Source: Eunapius fragilis
Taxonomy: Eukaryota; Porifera; Demospongiae; Spongillida; Spongillidae
NCBI GenBank assembly: GCA_963681505.1
Contig: OY811989.1
Span: 1,195,577 to 1,259,576 of the forward strand
DNA length: 64,000 bases
Reading direction: 5' to 3'
The notes under the pieces were generated by a model. The model ran no database searches. It was not told the DNA's origin and saw only the letters and a list, made by a program, of their open reading frames with translations. Each line of letters begins with the position of its first letter. Position 1 is the stretch's first letter. Below, piece by piece: positions 46,823 through 57,605 of this stretch. A program made the position numbers and the translations under genes.

Positions 46823-49800
46823 ATGTTCAAAGAACTGGCTCTGTTCGCTGCCTTGCTGGCCATATCGGCTGCCGCATACCCCCAGGCCTACAGCAATGAA
46901 ATGGTTTGCAACGTGCATGAACGACATCGAACTAACGCTGATCTAGCGGGCTATTTGAATACCCGCGACTTTTTGCATCTATTAGAAGTTTCCCGAGATT
47001 GAGGCAGCTGTGGAGGAAAAACAGGAGGAGACCGTTGCTGCTGAGAACGAAGACGACGTAGTAAACGGTAAAGGACTCACCTGTGTGTATTCACTCTTGC
47101 ATGAGGAGTAATGTTAACCATGCAGTATAGTATCGAACGCAAATTAAAGTATACTATTTGTGTTTTCCTTATGCAGAGATGGTGGCTGCTTACCTGAGAG
47201 CCAAGAATGCTCAAGGCCTCAAGGCACAGAAACAGAACGATGAACAGTTCGTTAACAAGGTCAGCTACATGCGCGCAGTTTGAGCAAAGCGGTCTAGCTA
47301 GTATGTATGTGATATGCAGGGGCGGATACAGGAATTCTATAAGGGGGGTGTCAGACATGAAAATCAATAGGGGGGAGGGTGCGGGAGGGGGATGTGCCCC
47401 CTCCCACGCGAAGCGTGCAAGCTTTTGGGGGTCCCGCACTTGGCGACATAGACTACATATCAATATTGAAGCCTTAAATTGGGGGGAAAGTAAATGGCGG
47501 CGAATAATGGTTGGGGGGTTCGCGTGGGTCTCGGTGCAACTCATAAACTGCGCATCCTAAATTCATGACCTATTGGAGTGGAATGTAGAAACTGTCGAGA
47601 GAGGCATTTCACATTTGATTGAACTAATGAAACAGTAAAATGTACATTTACTACAACATATCATTTACTTATACAAAATACAAGATTGAGACATTTTCCT
47701 GTGTGCTTGTTGATAAATGCTTCACATACATTCATCAATTTCAACTGTGACAAATGCTGAGCGTATAGTTCATAATTAGCAACTTAGAAATGAATACCGG
47801 GTAGCCCTTATTGGCATAACGAGATACTCGATCGGCCTGCCGGGCGGTTGAAGTCATGACGGGTGCGTGATTCCTGTACGCGTAAATCCATAAATCTTTT
47901 AGTACATTACCTTCTGCTCAATGAGGTGAGTGAACACGTTTGCTTGCCATCTGGATGATACGCTATATCACGTGGGATGTTAATTGCATTTGTATTGATA
48001 CTTAATTCTATTCATCACCAGTCGCCCCCCCCCCCCCCCCCCTCTCGCCCCCCCGTACATATCAGCCTCTGTCGTAAGCTGACCGCTTTGTCGCCAAGAG
48101 GTTAATGTGGTGAAGATATGGTTGAACCAGGTTGATTTGCGTACTTTAATTCACGTTAATTTATTCATGATCGGCTGGAAGGGGGGTGTCCGGACACCCT
48201 GGACTTCCCCCTGTATCCGCTTCTGATATGATGCAGCGCCCGTCTATACACTTTGGTTGCCTGTCATACATGACTGCGGGGTCTTCCTTCGCAAGCCGCG
48301 ATCTTTTTATCCAATCAGTTTGTGGGGGCTCCTACATACACGCATGCAACTTATTCCAACAGGCGACATCCATTTGCACGAGTCAACGGCGCTGCGCAAA
48401 AGATTCGAAAACTGAATCAGTTACGTAAAATCCTATATAGCAGGCATAAGGGAAGTGAACACGTCGCGAAGCTATCACCTTATAAGCTTTGTTGCTCATT
48501 TTACGCATGAATAAAGCCGGTGAAGTCCACTAACCACTCTATATAGAGCTTTGCGCCTTAATTCATATTTAAAAAGTGCTAACAAGTGCATACCATGGCC
48601 AATATATCTTCAAGCATAGCACACGGTGGTATGCTGGTATCGTTATGCGTTCTTTCTCCATCCATGCGCAAGCATTTCTTTCAACTGGATAGCATGCATG
48701 CATAAATGAGATCGTACAAGCCTTCAGCTAGTCTTGCGTGCAGGTGTGATGCATGCATGTGGTTGAAATATTTGGCAGCGCGGCTCTCAGCGGTTTGTAA
48801 TTGCACGCGATATCCCGACACGTTGCAATTGAGTTACATTAACATTGCGGTTTACCGCATTTCTCATACATGCATCCCTCAAACCCGCGCGCATACATGC
48901 TGAAAGGACCGCTAGTTTAACTTTAACAATGCAATGGGCAATATTGGATGCATCAATATTGCTCATTTATGTAACACAAAGTGCTCGCCATATTGATGTG
49001 TACATGCTAGCTATTAATAATTACTTAACTCTTCCACCATCCGCAATGCATTGGCATTCGATGCACTCAATCTAAAGTTGGACCTCAATACTCAGGCGAC
49101 ATGTGTAAGTACCAAATTATATCGGCGGGCGTACAGCATTCAAGCAGACCTTGCATTATTGTTAACTGTTACTCTTCCCCTAATCATGTGGTCAAATGAA
49201 ACGGACAGTGTGTGAGTACAAAATCTTTGAAACTGCATGTGCGGCCAATGACTTTGTTTTCCTCCATTTTCTTCCTTTCACTGTCACAACATATGCACGT
49301 GACTGCAGTCCGTAAGTTCCTAACCAACATCCGTTTCCTTGCATGTTGTAATGCTGTGTTGTGCGTTTTTATGAATTGCGCTTTGTTTCTGAACGAATAT
49401 ACTAAACACCACATCAGTGTGTAAGTTGGCGCATACTAGTCAAATATCAGTAATATCACGTGACATATGCATGCCTTTCATCCAAATGTCCCCGCTCACC
49501 TCCTCTGAAAAACTTCAGTTTGTAAGTCTAGTATCATCTACCGTGTATCCATTGTTATTCCATGTTGCATACATTTGTCTTTTTGGAACATCGCGTTCTT
49601 AATGCAGGTGGTAGGTGCTGAATGAGAAATATATTACACTGACGTATTAACTTATTTTTACGCGGGGGGACCGGGGCGAAATGAAAAAAAAAATTCCACC
49701 CAATAGTATTTAGTAAGTTTGTGATATGTGAATATCCAACTGGTATTATTCTCTTCTGACATATCGATATTTGCTATATCATCTGATATTTGTACTACAA

Positions 49801-51306
49801 AGGGCGTAAGTGGCACTGCATGGTGTTTGTTTCATCTGAATTGATCAGTGACACATTTTTTTTTTTGCATGTTTGGCCACTACTTCTCATGAAACAATAC
49901 CTTACAGACTGTAAGTGTAACAGAATATTCCAACTAGGAGCTGTACATTACAACTATTCCCCCCCCCTGATTTCCCTTTTTATGATTATAGAGCGTAAGC
50001 TTCATATAGATGGCATTGTGTACTGACTTAATTGATTTAAACTCGTGCCATCTTTACACTGTACATGGTACTAGATTGTAAGTGTTGGCGCATAATTTGG
50101 AACATTTTTTATTATCCTAATTCCTTCTTTGGATTAAAAAATGAATGCAGAAGGTAAGTGCCATTATAACATTCGAAAGTGATAATTATATTTGTCTTCT
50201 ACCTATTGCGACAATAACAACATACGCAGTGCGTAAGTTGCATTTTGCATACTCTAATTGATACATGTATACTAATACTATTTTCTTATTCATATTATTG
50301 CCATTATTTTCCTGAATTGAAACATGCAGTATGTAAGTATATGTTTTCAGTTTATTGAGTAGTACGTTATTCAATTTCATGGTTCGCAAATGGAATGAAA
50401 CTTATTAATATGTCTACATTAAGCCGGTAAGTACCATCATCATTTAATTAACTCGCTGCATGCGTGGCGTTTTACCCGATGCTAATATTAATTGACAGAC
50501 GGTAAGTACCTGAAGTATTGAATGGATTTCATGACTGTATATATACCCCAATGTCATCTCTTACCTTCAAAATTCAAAGGGAGTAAGTTTGCGACTCACA
50601 TACACATGAATGCACTCACACATATATGGTGTACTGTATTACTAAGTGCATACTATCTCTCCAACCCTCCCCCTCCCCCCCCTCCGCACATTTGCAATCG
50701 TCATCAGTGTGTAAGTGAACGTCATTGTTCCAATTCGCATATCTGGTATATTGTTCATTTTACCGTTCATGCTCTGCCACAATGATCAAAACTGAATAAT
50801 GTTTCAGATTGTGAGTTAGCATTTTTTAAAACCAGCAGTGATTAATAGATACAATCTTTATTTTATAAATTAAACCAGCGCGTAAGTGGAATCATTATGA
50901 TGTCTATATGTTATGACCAGTGAATCTTACAAATGGATGCAAACGAAATTGGTGAACGCTTTCAGTGTTATGTAAGTGCACATGTTTGCATTTATATACC
51001 ATGCTGAATTACTGTACCTTCTCTTGTCTGGCTTAATATGGCTGTCAACATTAATGCCATCACATGTGTAATGTTAGCGTGGGGTAAGTTTCACACAGAA
51101 TTGGTCTCAATGTGTATTGAAACATTTAAGGTCACTGCCTACAAATCCACTCCTGCATAAAAATAATATGCAATAAAAGAAGAAGTAACAGCTGGTAAGT
51201 ACACTAAGAGTGCACAGCGAACAAAGATTTAATACATTGTTTCATGCAGCAATTCAATTGGAATATTTGGGACATGCTGCTGATAGATTCAATGATAGAA
51301 TTCTAG
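46823..51306 (+). CDS. Secreted cysteine-rich peptide precursor encoded by 27 exons, 23 of them microexons
   Basis: Exon 1 (46823-46903) encodes a signal peptide (MFKELALFAALLAISAAA). Exon 2 (46998-47067) is acidic (EEKQEETVAAENEDD). Exon 3 (47177-47259) encodes a Lys/Gln-rich helix-like stretch. Phases 0 and 1 match. After a 1.8-kb intron come 23 microexons of 9, 6 or 3 nt (listed separately), then the final exon 51250-51306, 18 codons with stop TAG. Total 124 residues. The microexon part adds 28 residues with six cysteines, spaced C-C-x-C-x9-C-x4-C-x2-C. The layout of signal, acidic pro-region and cysteine-rich segment is that of many secreted bioactive peptide precursors (defence, venom-like or hormone); which one is unknown. 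The exon 1 donor is weak (GTTTGC after 46903, or GTGCAT six bases later, same phase). Extra microexons may exist in the large intron (candidates 48517-48519, 48620-48628, 48791-48796). The joined mature peptide is not written out. Confidence 0.72.
47317..48225. mobile_element. About 0.9-kb TIR element in the large intron of the microexon gene
   Basis: Left end CAGGGGCGGATACAGG and right end CCTGTATCCGCTTCTG are inverted; ATATG flanks both ends. Subterminal GGGGGTGTC repeats also pair. The interior includes a C tract at 48025. No coding capacity; similar ends (GGCGGATCTAGG) occur at 16776 and 28120. A hAT-type non-autonomous element is likely, but the exact duplication length is uncertain. Confidence 0.65.
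49096..51194 (+). other. Array of 23 microexons (3, 6 or 9 nt), each AG-exon-GTAAGT
   Basis: Microexons: 49096-49104, 49209-49211, 49309-49311, 49418-49420, 49519-49521, 49608-49610, 49707-49712, 49803-49805, 49908-49910, 49992-49994, 50075-50077, 50151-50153, 50230-50232, 50330-50332, 50424-50426, 50499-50501, 50580-50582, 50708-50710, 50808-50810, 50879-50881, 50966-50971, 51078-51083, 51192-51194. Each directly follows AG and directly precedes a strong donor: GTAAGT in 19, and GTGAGT (49212, 50811), GTAGGT (49611) or GTAAGC (49995) in the rest. Introns are 55-125 nt and not obviously alike. All lengths are multiples of three; joined in order they total 84 nt with no stop in frame 0 but stops in both other frames. 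Cysteine codons: third codon of the first microexon, then 49209, 49418, 50230, 50708 and 50966. Confidence 0.75.
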
Positions 51307-51439
51307 TACTGCCTTTTGCACGTCCATTCTTTGTGTAGTATTATCAATTGAAGATTGCTCGGCTCAATGCAAATGTCAATCATTTAGTACTCTCAGACGG
51401 CTATTCTTTATATTTGCATACTGTCACTTTGAATACAAT

Positions 51440-51445
51440 AATAAA
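51440..51445 (+). terminator. Poly(A) signal AATAAA of the microexon gene
   Basis: AATAAA about 135 nt after the stop at 51304-51306, before the oppositely oriented retroelement remnant begins. Confidence 0.5.
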
Positions 51446-51494
51446 CAATACAGAAAGTAAATGAATAATGTACATACATGTATTGTGCTACAAT

Positions 51495-54240
51495 CAACCT
51501 AGAGTAACTCTGCTTAGCAAGGCCCTTGCATTGGCTCTGACCAGCGTCATGTTCAGCCTCACATATATGCTTGACAGTGCTTCTGGTCTGGGTACTGAAG
51601 ACTTCACAGAAAGTCTGGTGGCCAATCAAGAAAACATACGCTGTGCCTTCTCACCCCATGCTCCATATACCTCCACAGCCATTGGGACACATACCCAGTT
51701 GAGCTCGGTGCACTTCTGGTCATTGTTGGCATGTTCCTTTTCTAGCGCAGCTGACCCTGCTGTGGTACCCGCTTCAACAATATGGGTTGAACCAAGCGCT
51801 GAGACCACAGTAAAGTCTAGGGTTGCAAGTTTGGAGCAAACCCAATTTGGCAGAAGGACATCAGCAGGTCTAGTATGCAGGTGTTCATGTCCTAGCCCAC
51901 TTCCAGCTTCAATACTAGCACTGGCACCTGTAAGACGACATGTCTGCACAAAGGTATCCCTTTGCTGATTGTGCCGAGACACAACATCCACTCCAAATTT
52001 ACAAGTAACAGCATGGTGGCCAAGGGGATCGAGCATGTTGTGGGGACATGGTGGCCAAGAGGATCAAGCATGTTGTGGGGACATGGTGGCCAAGAGGATC
52101 CAGCATGTTGTGGGGACATGGTGGCCAAGGGGATCGAGCATGTTGTGGGGACATGGTGGCCAAGGGGATCAAGCATGTTGTGGGGACATGGTGGCCAAGG
52201 GGATCAAGCATGTTGTGGGGACATGGTGGCCAAGGGGATCAAGCATGTTGTGGGGACATGGTGGCCAAGGAGATCAAGCATGTTGTGGGGACATGGTGGC
52301 CAAGAGGATCCAGCATGTTGTGGGGACATGGTGGCCAAGGGGATCGAGCATGTTGTGGGGACATGGTGGCCAAGGGGATCAAGCATGTTGTGGGGACATG
52401 GTGGTCAAGGGGATCAAGCATGTTGTGGGGACATGGTGACCAGCGTGTTGTGGGGACACATTGCACATCTGGACCCAGAAGATGCATCCATTCCTAGCCA
52501 CCATTTGATAGCCATCTGGATTTCTTCAGGATCTAGATGAAGTCCTAGACCAGGAGATGGGGTTGCCAACAACCATGAAGATGTGTGCGCAGAGGACACA
52601 GACATAAGTCTTGCTTTGTCAGCTGCAGAACTGTTGTCGATGAGCTGGTTGAACACTGCAGCTTCCAATTTAGAGGAGAGAAGTTGCTGTCGATGTGGGT
52701 GGTCAACAACCTCCTCAATGGACAAGGCATAATTAGATATTACTTTTGCATTATAGGCTGTCAGTGCATGCAATAGGTTAGTATTGGTGTCTATGGGAGA
52801 GCCAGTACTGCTGACAGAGGCAATGCATGCTGCAGAGCAGTGATGGGCAAATGATCTGAAGCCTAGTCCACCATGCCGAAGGCTCAGCTGAGCTTGTTCT
52901 CTGGCTTTGGGTGGCATCTCAATTGCCAGACACTCCGAAAGGCAGTTCACAACATCTTGATCAAAAAAACCAAGTTCATCTGTTACTATTGTTGGGGGTG
53001 GAGTGTGAGCTATGTGAGATAGCTTGCTAAAACTACCACACATACGTACTACGTAACAGTATAAGAGCACATGTGGATCTTGCAGAGCAACCTTTTCGAT
53101 CCCTGATAGGTTGGAGGCTGCAGAGCGTTTAGATGCTATATAGGATGAACAGTATTGGGCATCACCAATAGGAGATCCCAGGATATCGAGATTGGGGCAG
53201 GTAGACGTCTTCATCTCTGGTGGAAAAAGTTTGAAGTCATTGCATCTATTGAAGAGCTCACATTTTGAAGGATTGAGATATAGACCTGGAATATCGCGAA
53301 TGATGTTTAGAGCATTACTAGCACTCAATGGCGGTCCTGCTAGAACACCATCATCATCCATGTACCATTGGTTTAGGAGCAAACTAGTGTTAGGGCAGTC
53401 TGCTGCAATAGCCTTAACACCTTATGCAGCACAAGGCAAAATAGCAGTGGCCCAAGTGGGTCTCCTTGTTGAACTCCAAGCTCAGATGTCAACAGACTCA
53501 ATGGGTGCCATAGAAACGGATGCTCACCATAACACCCCTTTACCCAAGGAAGTATCTCTGAAAAGTGGAGGGCACATTCATCCAGAAGTGGCTGGCAAGA
53601 TACTAGGTTGAAAGGCATTCCTTAAATCTACTTCGCAGACCAAAAAGTCGTCATCTTTCCAGTGGTCATCAATGGTTTGACGAAGGCATGCACAATGCTT
53701 TCACTCCTGGAAGGACATGCAACACCACACTGGAAGGGCTGAAAAAAGGATGCTGCTTTTTTCTGTGTTGCAGCACAGAGACACTTGTTTGTCATTCGTC
53801 TTAACACCTCTCCTATCGCAATAGGTCTTATATCGGGTTTGCCCTTCTTCAAAGCAGTTAGGTTTCCTCCAGCTAGGTACTTGGAGATGGATGAGGGAGC
53901 TTTACCAGAGGCAAGGAGGGTGATCACACCTAGTAGCAGAGAACTGATTGAGGATGGTAATTGGATTCCAATGCCAGATGGCCCTGCTGCAGTCAACTTG
54001 GGGAAAGACTGAAGGATACCAATGATGTTGAAGTTAGGTGGGAAAATGGGATCCTCAGTAATAGGGGAGGAAGGAGGAGCTACAGGACGAGGGCTTTTGG
54101 GATGTTTGGCAACAAGTAACCTCCAAGTCTCCTCACTATTGTTAACGATACCAGATGATGTAAGGGTTTAACATGCCTTAGAATAAAGTCCATTACATGC
54201 AAGAGTAATAGCAGATGAATCCTCCTGCTTGTGGACTATC
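51495..54240 (-). pseudogene. Decayed copy 2 of the RT/endonuclease retroelement
   Basis: Minus-strand frames follow the intact element at 60753-63383 from about its residue 95 (LACNGLYSKAC at ~54200) through TAAGPSG, RPIAIGE, GVQQGDPLGPLLF (53450), WYMDDDGVLAG (53355; one residue longer than the YLDDG of the intact copy), ILGSPIGDAQYC, SSAHTSSWL, the CX2C knuckle start and, after a minisatellite, LGHHAVTCKFG, HTRPADVLLPNW and LDFTV. Stops and frameshifts occur at about 54180, 53620, 53400 and 51630. Confidence 0.88.
52014..52458 (-). repeat. 35-bp minisatellite (about 12-13 copies) expanded inside the RT zinc-knuckle codons
   Basis: The plus-strand unit GTGGCCAAGGGGATCAAGCA plus TGTTGTGGGGACATG encodes, on the minus strand, CPHNMLDPLGHH, part of the element's CX2C...H...C knuckle. 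The array splits the knuckle: CAMCPHN lies on one side and GHHAVTC on the other. Since 35 is not a multiple of three, each frame reads all three phases in turn. Confidence 0.93.
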
Positions 54241-54829
54241 ATATTTCTCATGGAGCCATTGCATAATGGTATCTATTTTTGATCACAGAACATGAAGAAC
54301 GTAATCTGCCTCTTTGTATTGGCTGTCAAAGATGACAGCCATGTAATAAAGACTATTACAACCAAATCTATAGGATGGTGGGAGTGGTCACTAATATGTT
54401 CACACATTGGGTGGATGAGTTTTAAACATTATATGCGTTAAGTGCCATATAGCTGTAGTGGAGCGTAGATCCATATACCAAATCTCAAAAGCAATAACAA
54501 CTGATAATATCCTGATCTCTTCAGCTATGCACATACAATATATACTTACATGTCACACACCAAAAGGAGGGGTTCACACATTTGGTGCATGCATGGGTCA
54601 CACACACAACTAAAGATCCAGTTGGATTAGTCCATGCACACGCTACTGCCAATAGGTGTTGATGAGATGGTAGCAATGAAATAAAGCAGGGGACTTTTTT
54701 TCTATTTGAATGTGTACATTATTACAGATCTAAGCTACGCAGTTACTATTTTAAAAATAATAATAAATGTACTTGTAACTATTGTTCACGAAACAACAAA
54801 GGAAAAACAAAAATACTGTCAACCAGTGA
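54241..54829. other. No gene seen between retroelement copies
   Basis: AT-rich sequence with a small palindrome GGCTGTCAAAGATGACAGCC near 54327; no supported feature. Confidence 0.5.
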
Positions 54830-55361
54830 TGATCAATGAAGTTGACAGCAGAGCCCTTCCAAAGGACCTCACCAAAGTGAGGCTGAGTCTGCTATAAATG
54901 GAAGCAGTGGCCTGGGACTTGGTACGCCTCATAGGTATCCATGGCCAGACGAGTGGCAAGACGGGACTGAGTTTCCCTGGCCTCGGCACCCCAGCAGCCA
55001 TAGGTCTCCAATGCTAATGGTATACATTTCCAGCCCAACTCCGAGCACTTTGGGTCATTCACATCATGCTTGCGACACTCCGCCACTTTAGCTGCAGACC
55101 CTGCCGTCACTCCCGCTTCAGACAAAATAGAAGGGTTTAGCGGTGAGGCAACAGTAAGATCAAATGCAGCTGGCTTCCCAAGAGACCAGTTGGCGACCAG
55201 AACATCTGCAGGTCTGGTGTGTTTGTTATGCCCGAAGGCACTGCCAACCTCGACCTGCTCGCGTCCCCAATTCTACGTAGAACTGGCCCGGACCCTTGCG
55301 TACTAGAAAGCACGTGGCAGCACAAACTTGCAAGCATGGTGGTGATGTGGTTTTCCGCCAC
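54830..55361 (-). pseudogene. Copy 3 of the retroelement, 5'-truncated
   Basis: Only the C-terminal region is present on the minus strand: VLVANWSLGKPAAFDLTV-like endonuclease core, SEAGVTAGSAAKVAECRKHD, SELGWKCIPLALETYGCWG and LYSRLSLTLVR. Similarity begins abruptly at about 55361, the pattern expected of incomplete target-primed reverse transcription. A frameshift lies near 54940. Confidence 0.82.
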
Positions 55362-55477
55362 AATAAACTCCGTGATGTGTTCGTGGAGTGTTGTAGGCGA
55401 GCTACCCGGGTGGAAATAATCGCGATAATATCGCGATATTTAGCGATTCTGGCGATTTAATAATCGCCGGACAGAAA

Positions 55478-55485
55478 TGACGTCA
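55478..55485. promoter_or_regulatory. Consensus CRE (TGACGTCA)
   Basis: Full palindromic cAMP-response element, preceded by a stretch rich in inverted CGCGATA/TATCGCG words (55420-55465), about 180 bp upstream of the first likely exon of the gene at 55660-57230. Confidence 0.4.
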
Positions 55486-55659
55486 ACGTGTCAAGTAAAT
55501 TGTCACGACAACCATTCTATGACGGGATAATATCCAATTACATGTATTTGGACGATAGTAAATTTGATATTTTATCTGTACGCCTATAGGTCTGGATTTT
55601 AATATCCCCTTGTATTTAAGATGGAGCTGGTCGGAGAGGATCTAGCGGAACTCTAACAG

Positions 55660-57230
55660 TTACTATTAAACGAGGGAGCGGACGTAGCCGTAGCACATAT
55701 CGATGGTGACTCGGTTCGCGCTATATATGTAGACATTCTCTGTATGGAAGCGGTAAACGAGCAGGCATATTGTGTCGATCTATATGTTTATGTGATGTGT
55801 ATCATGTGTCACAGCGAAGCCGCTATCTGCATATGGTGCTTCAACTATGTCTCTACTAGTAAGCAGGTGCTTGAGCTGGTGCGCTACCTGCATGAAAGCA
55901 CTGTTTCAGTCTGGACAGACCGCGAATGCAGAGGAACGATCAGGATTTTAAAATGGGGTAAGGTAGTAATTTTGTCACGTTGGCTTTTACATACACACAC
56001 GGAGTACATTTCCACATTCGCCTTACATTGGTCTACTTACATTTACTACTTTACATTGTACGTTTTTACTTACATGTGGGACAATGGAGAGACACTGGGG
56101 TGGTGAGTTTGATCATTTACTTGTACATATATGCTGTAGTAGCCAAACCTGCTTGTCCAAAACAGCACCCTGAATGTGACTATTGGAAATCTCGAGATAC
56201 ATGTGTAACACTACAAAATGTATTCCCTGTCCTCATCTTCATTCTGTAAGTCACCCAAATGCCTATGCAGGGTACAGCGTTCATATATGTAGGTGGGGTG
56301 TACAATTCGGACATTATGCTGATGTGATGTGCATTGTACGAAAGGGGATCCATTCTTTTTATGATGCCTTGATACAGTTTCAATCCATGCCACCCTTCTC
56401 CCTGGTAACACTTCTGATCCATACCCACCACCCTTTTCCACCCCTTTCCCTACACATACCAACCTTCTCCTCAACCCAACCCTTTCACACTACAAGGGAA
56501 GTGGAGGGGTATGGGCACAGATAAGTCATTGAACATTTTCTGTACTATTCTGTTACTAATTTGTACTGCAGGAAAGTGGAGAGGTATGTGTGCTCCCTTA
56601 CCATGATCCCCCTCTCAGTGGTTTGTACTGGTCCAATGACCTCTGCTTACTTGGGGTTGCCTTTTGCTAATTAATAGATCAGCGTGTGTGTTTTTGTGGA
56701 TCATAGCCCTTTGCGGGTGGACAAAAGGGTCCATAATTAGACAATACCGTAAACCAATTGCAGCTAGATGCGCCTTGTTCATTTTATACCCGTTGATCCC
56801 TCCCATTTAACTGGTGTATCATCATAGTAGAGACTATACCATATGCGCACTCTTCATATCACACATAGCCAATTTATATATGGATATCGTAAGGGAGAGG
56901 GGTAGCTTACCAAGCACAGACAAATTCTCAAGGCGGATGTTATGCCACATCGTCAACTACGCACAATACCACAGATACAATACACAGAATTCCACACAAT
57001 GCCCACCACAGAGACCATCTCCAGAAATGTTGCATAGTCTATGGAAGCCTTTTGGTAGCTACAGGGAAGATAAGGAGGGCAGTCTATCAATGTTCAGAGT
57101 TACCATAAGTATACACCCCCTGATGGCACCCACTGTAGGTGCTTGTGACGTGTCTGAGCAGTACTTTGACAATGTAGTTATAAGTGTAAACAATGAGAAC
57201 CAACAGACTGGCATTAGTGTAGTGCAGTAA
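55660..57230 (+). CDS. Unrecognised multi-exon gene with a 12-nt exon
   Basis: Exons 55660-55957 (after CTAACAG, possibly preceded by more; ATG at 55744), 56140-56245, 56572-56583 (12 nt, GAAAGTGGAGAG between GCAG and GTATGT) and 56828-57230 (stop TAA). Phases 1, 2 and 2 match at every junction, which a chance set of ORFs would rarely do. Exon 1 is Cys/Tyr-rich (CIMCHSEAAICIWCFNYV); exon 2 contains KPACPKQHPECDYWKSRDTC; the last exon gives 134 residues including SRRMLCHIVNYAQYH and ACDVSEQYFDNVVISVNNE. No family recognised. The start could instead lie upstream in an unseen exon. Confidence 0.5.
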
Positions 57231-57240
57231 ATAGACTGAA

Positions 57241-57605
57241 GGGAAAGTGTAACAACAAGGGAGAATGGGGGAGAAGGAGAGAGAGAGGGAGTTGTAGGAA
57301 GGAGAGGAGAGGAGAGGGGGAGGGAGTGGGGAGGAGAGGGGGAGAAGAGGAGAGGGGGAGGGAGAGAGGAGGAGAGTGAGGGAGGAGAGGGGGAGGAGAG
57401 TGAGGAGGAGTGGGGGAGGGAAGAAGAGGGAAGGAGAGGGAAAAAAGGGAGCAGGAGACGAAAAGGAGGAAGGGGGAGGGGTGGTGAGGGAGGAGGAGGG
57501 AGAGGGGAGGGAGAGAGGAGAGGGGAGGTAGGAGGGGAGGTAGGAGAGGGGAGAAAGGGGAGGGAGGAGAGGAAGGCAAGGGAGGGAGGAAAGGGGAGAT
57601 GGCTT
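57241..57605 (+). repeat. Purine (GA)-rich tract
   Basis: About 360 bp of almost pure purine (GGAGGGAGAGAGGAG-type). The Pro/Ser/Leu ORFs on the complement are low-complexity artefacts. It begins just after the stop of the preceding gene. Confidence 0.92.

Noticed and set aside
47298..47300. A 3-nt microexon candidate (CTAG|CTA|GTATGT)
   Set aside because: It would need an intron of only 38 nt after exon 3, shorter than any other intron here.
47903..48073. Possible small exons 47903-47925 and 48066-48073 of the microexon gene
   Set aside because: They lie inside the TIR insertion 47317-48225, are not multiples of three, and lead to a stop when joined to a 62-nt candidate at 48363-48424.
49096..51194. 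Regular array read as a CRISPR-like or tandem-repeat structure
   Set aside because: The introns between the GTAAGT sites are not similar in sequence; only splice-site consensus recurs, so it is not a repeat array.
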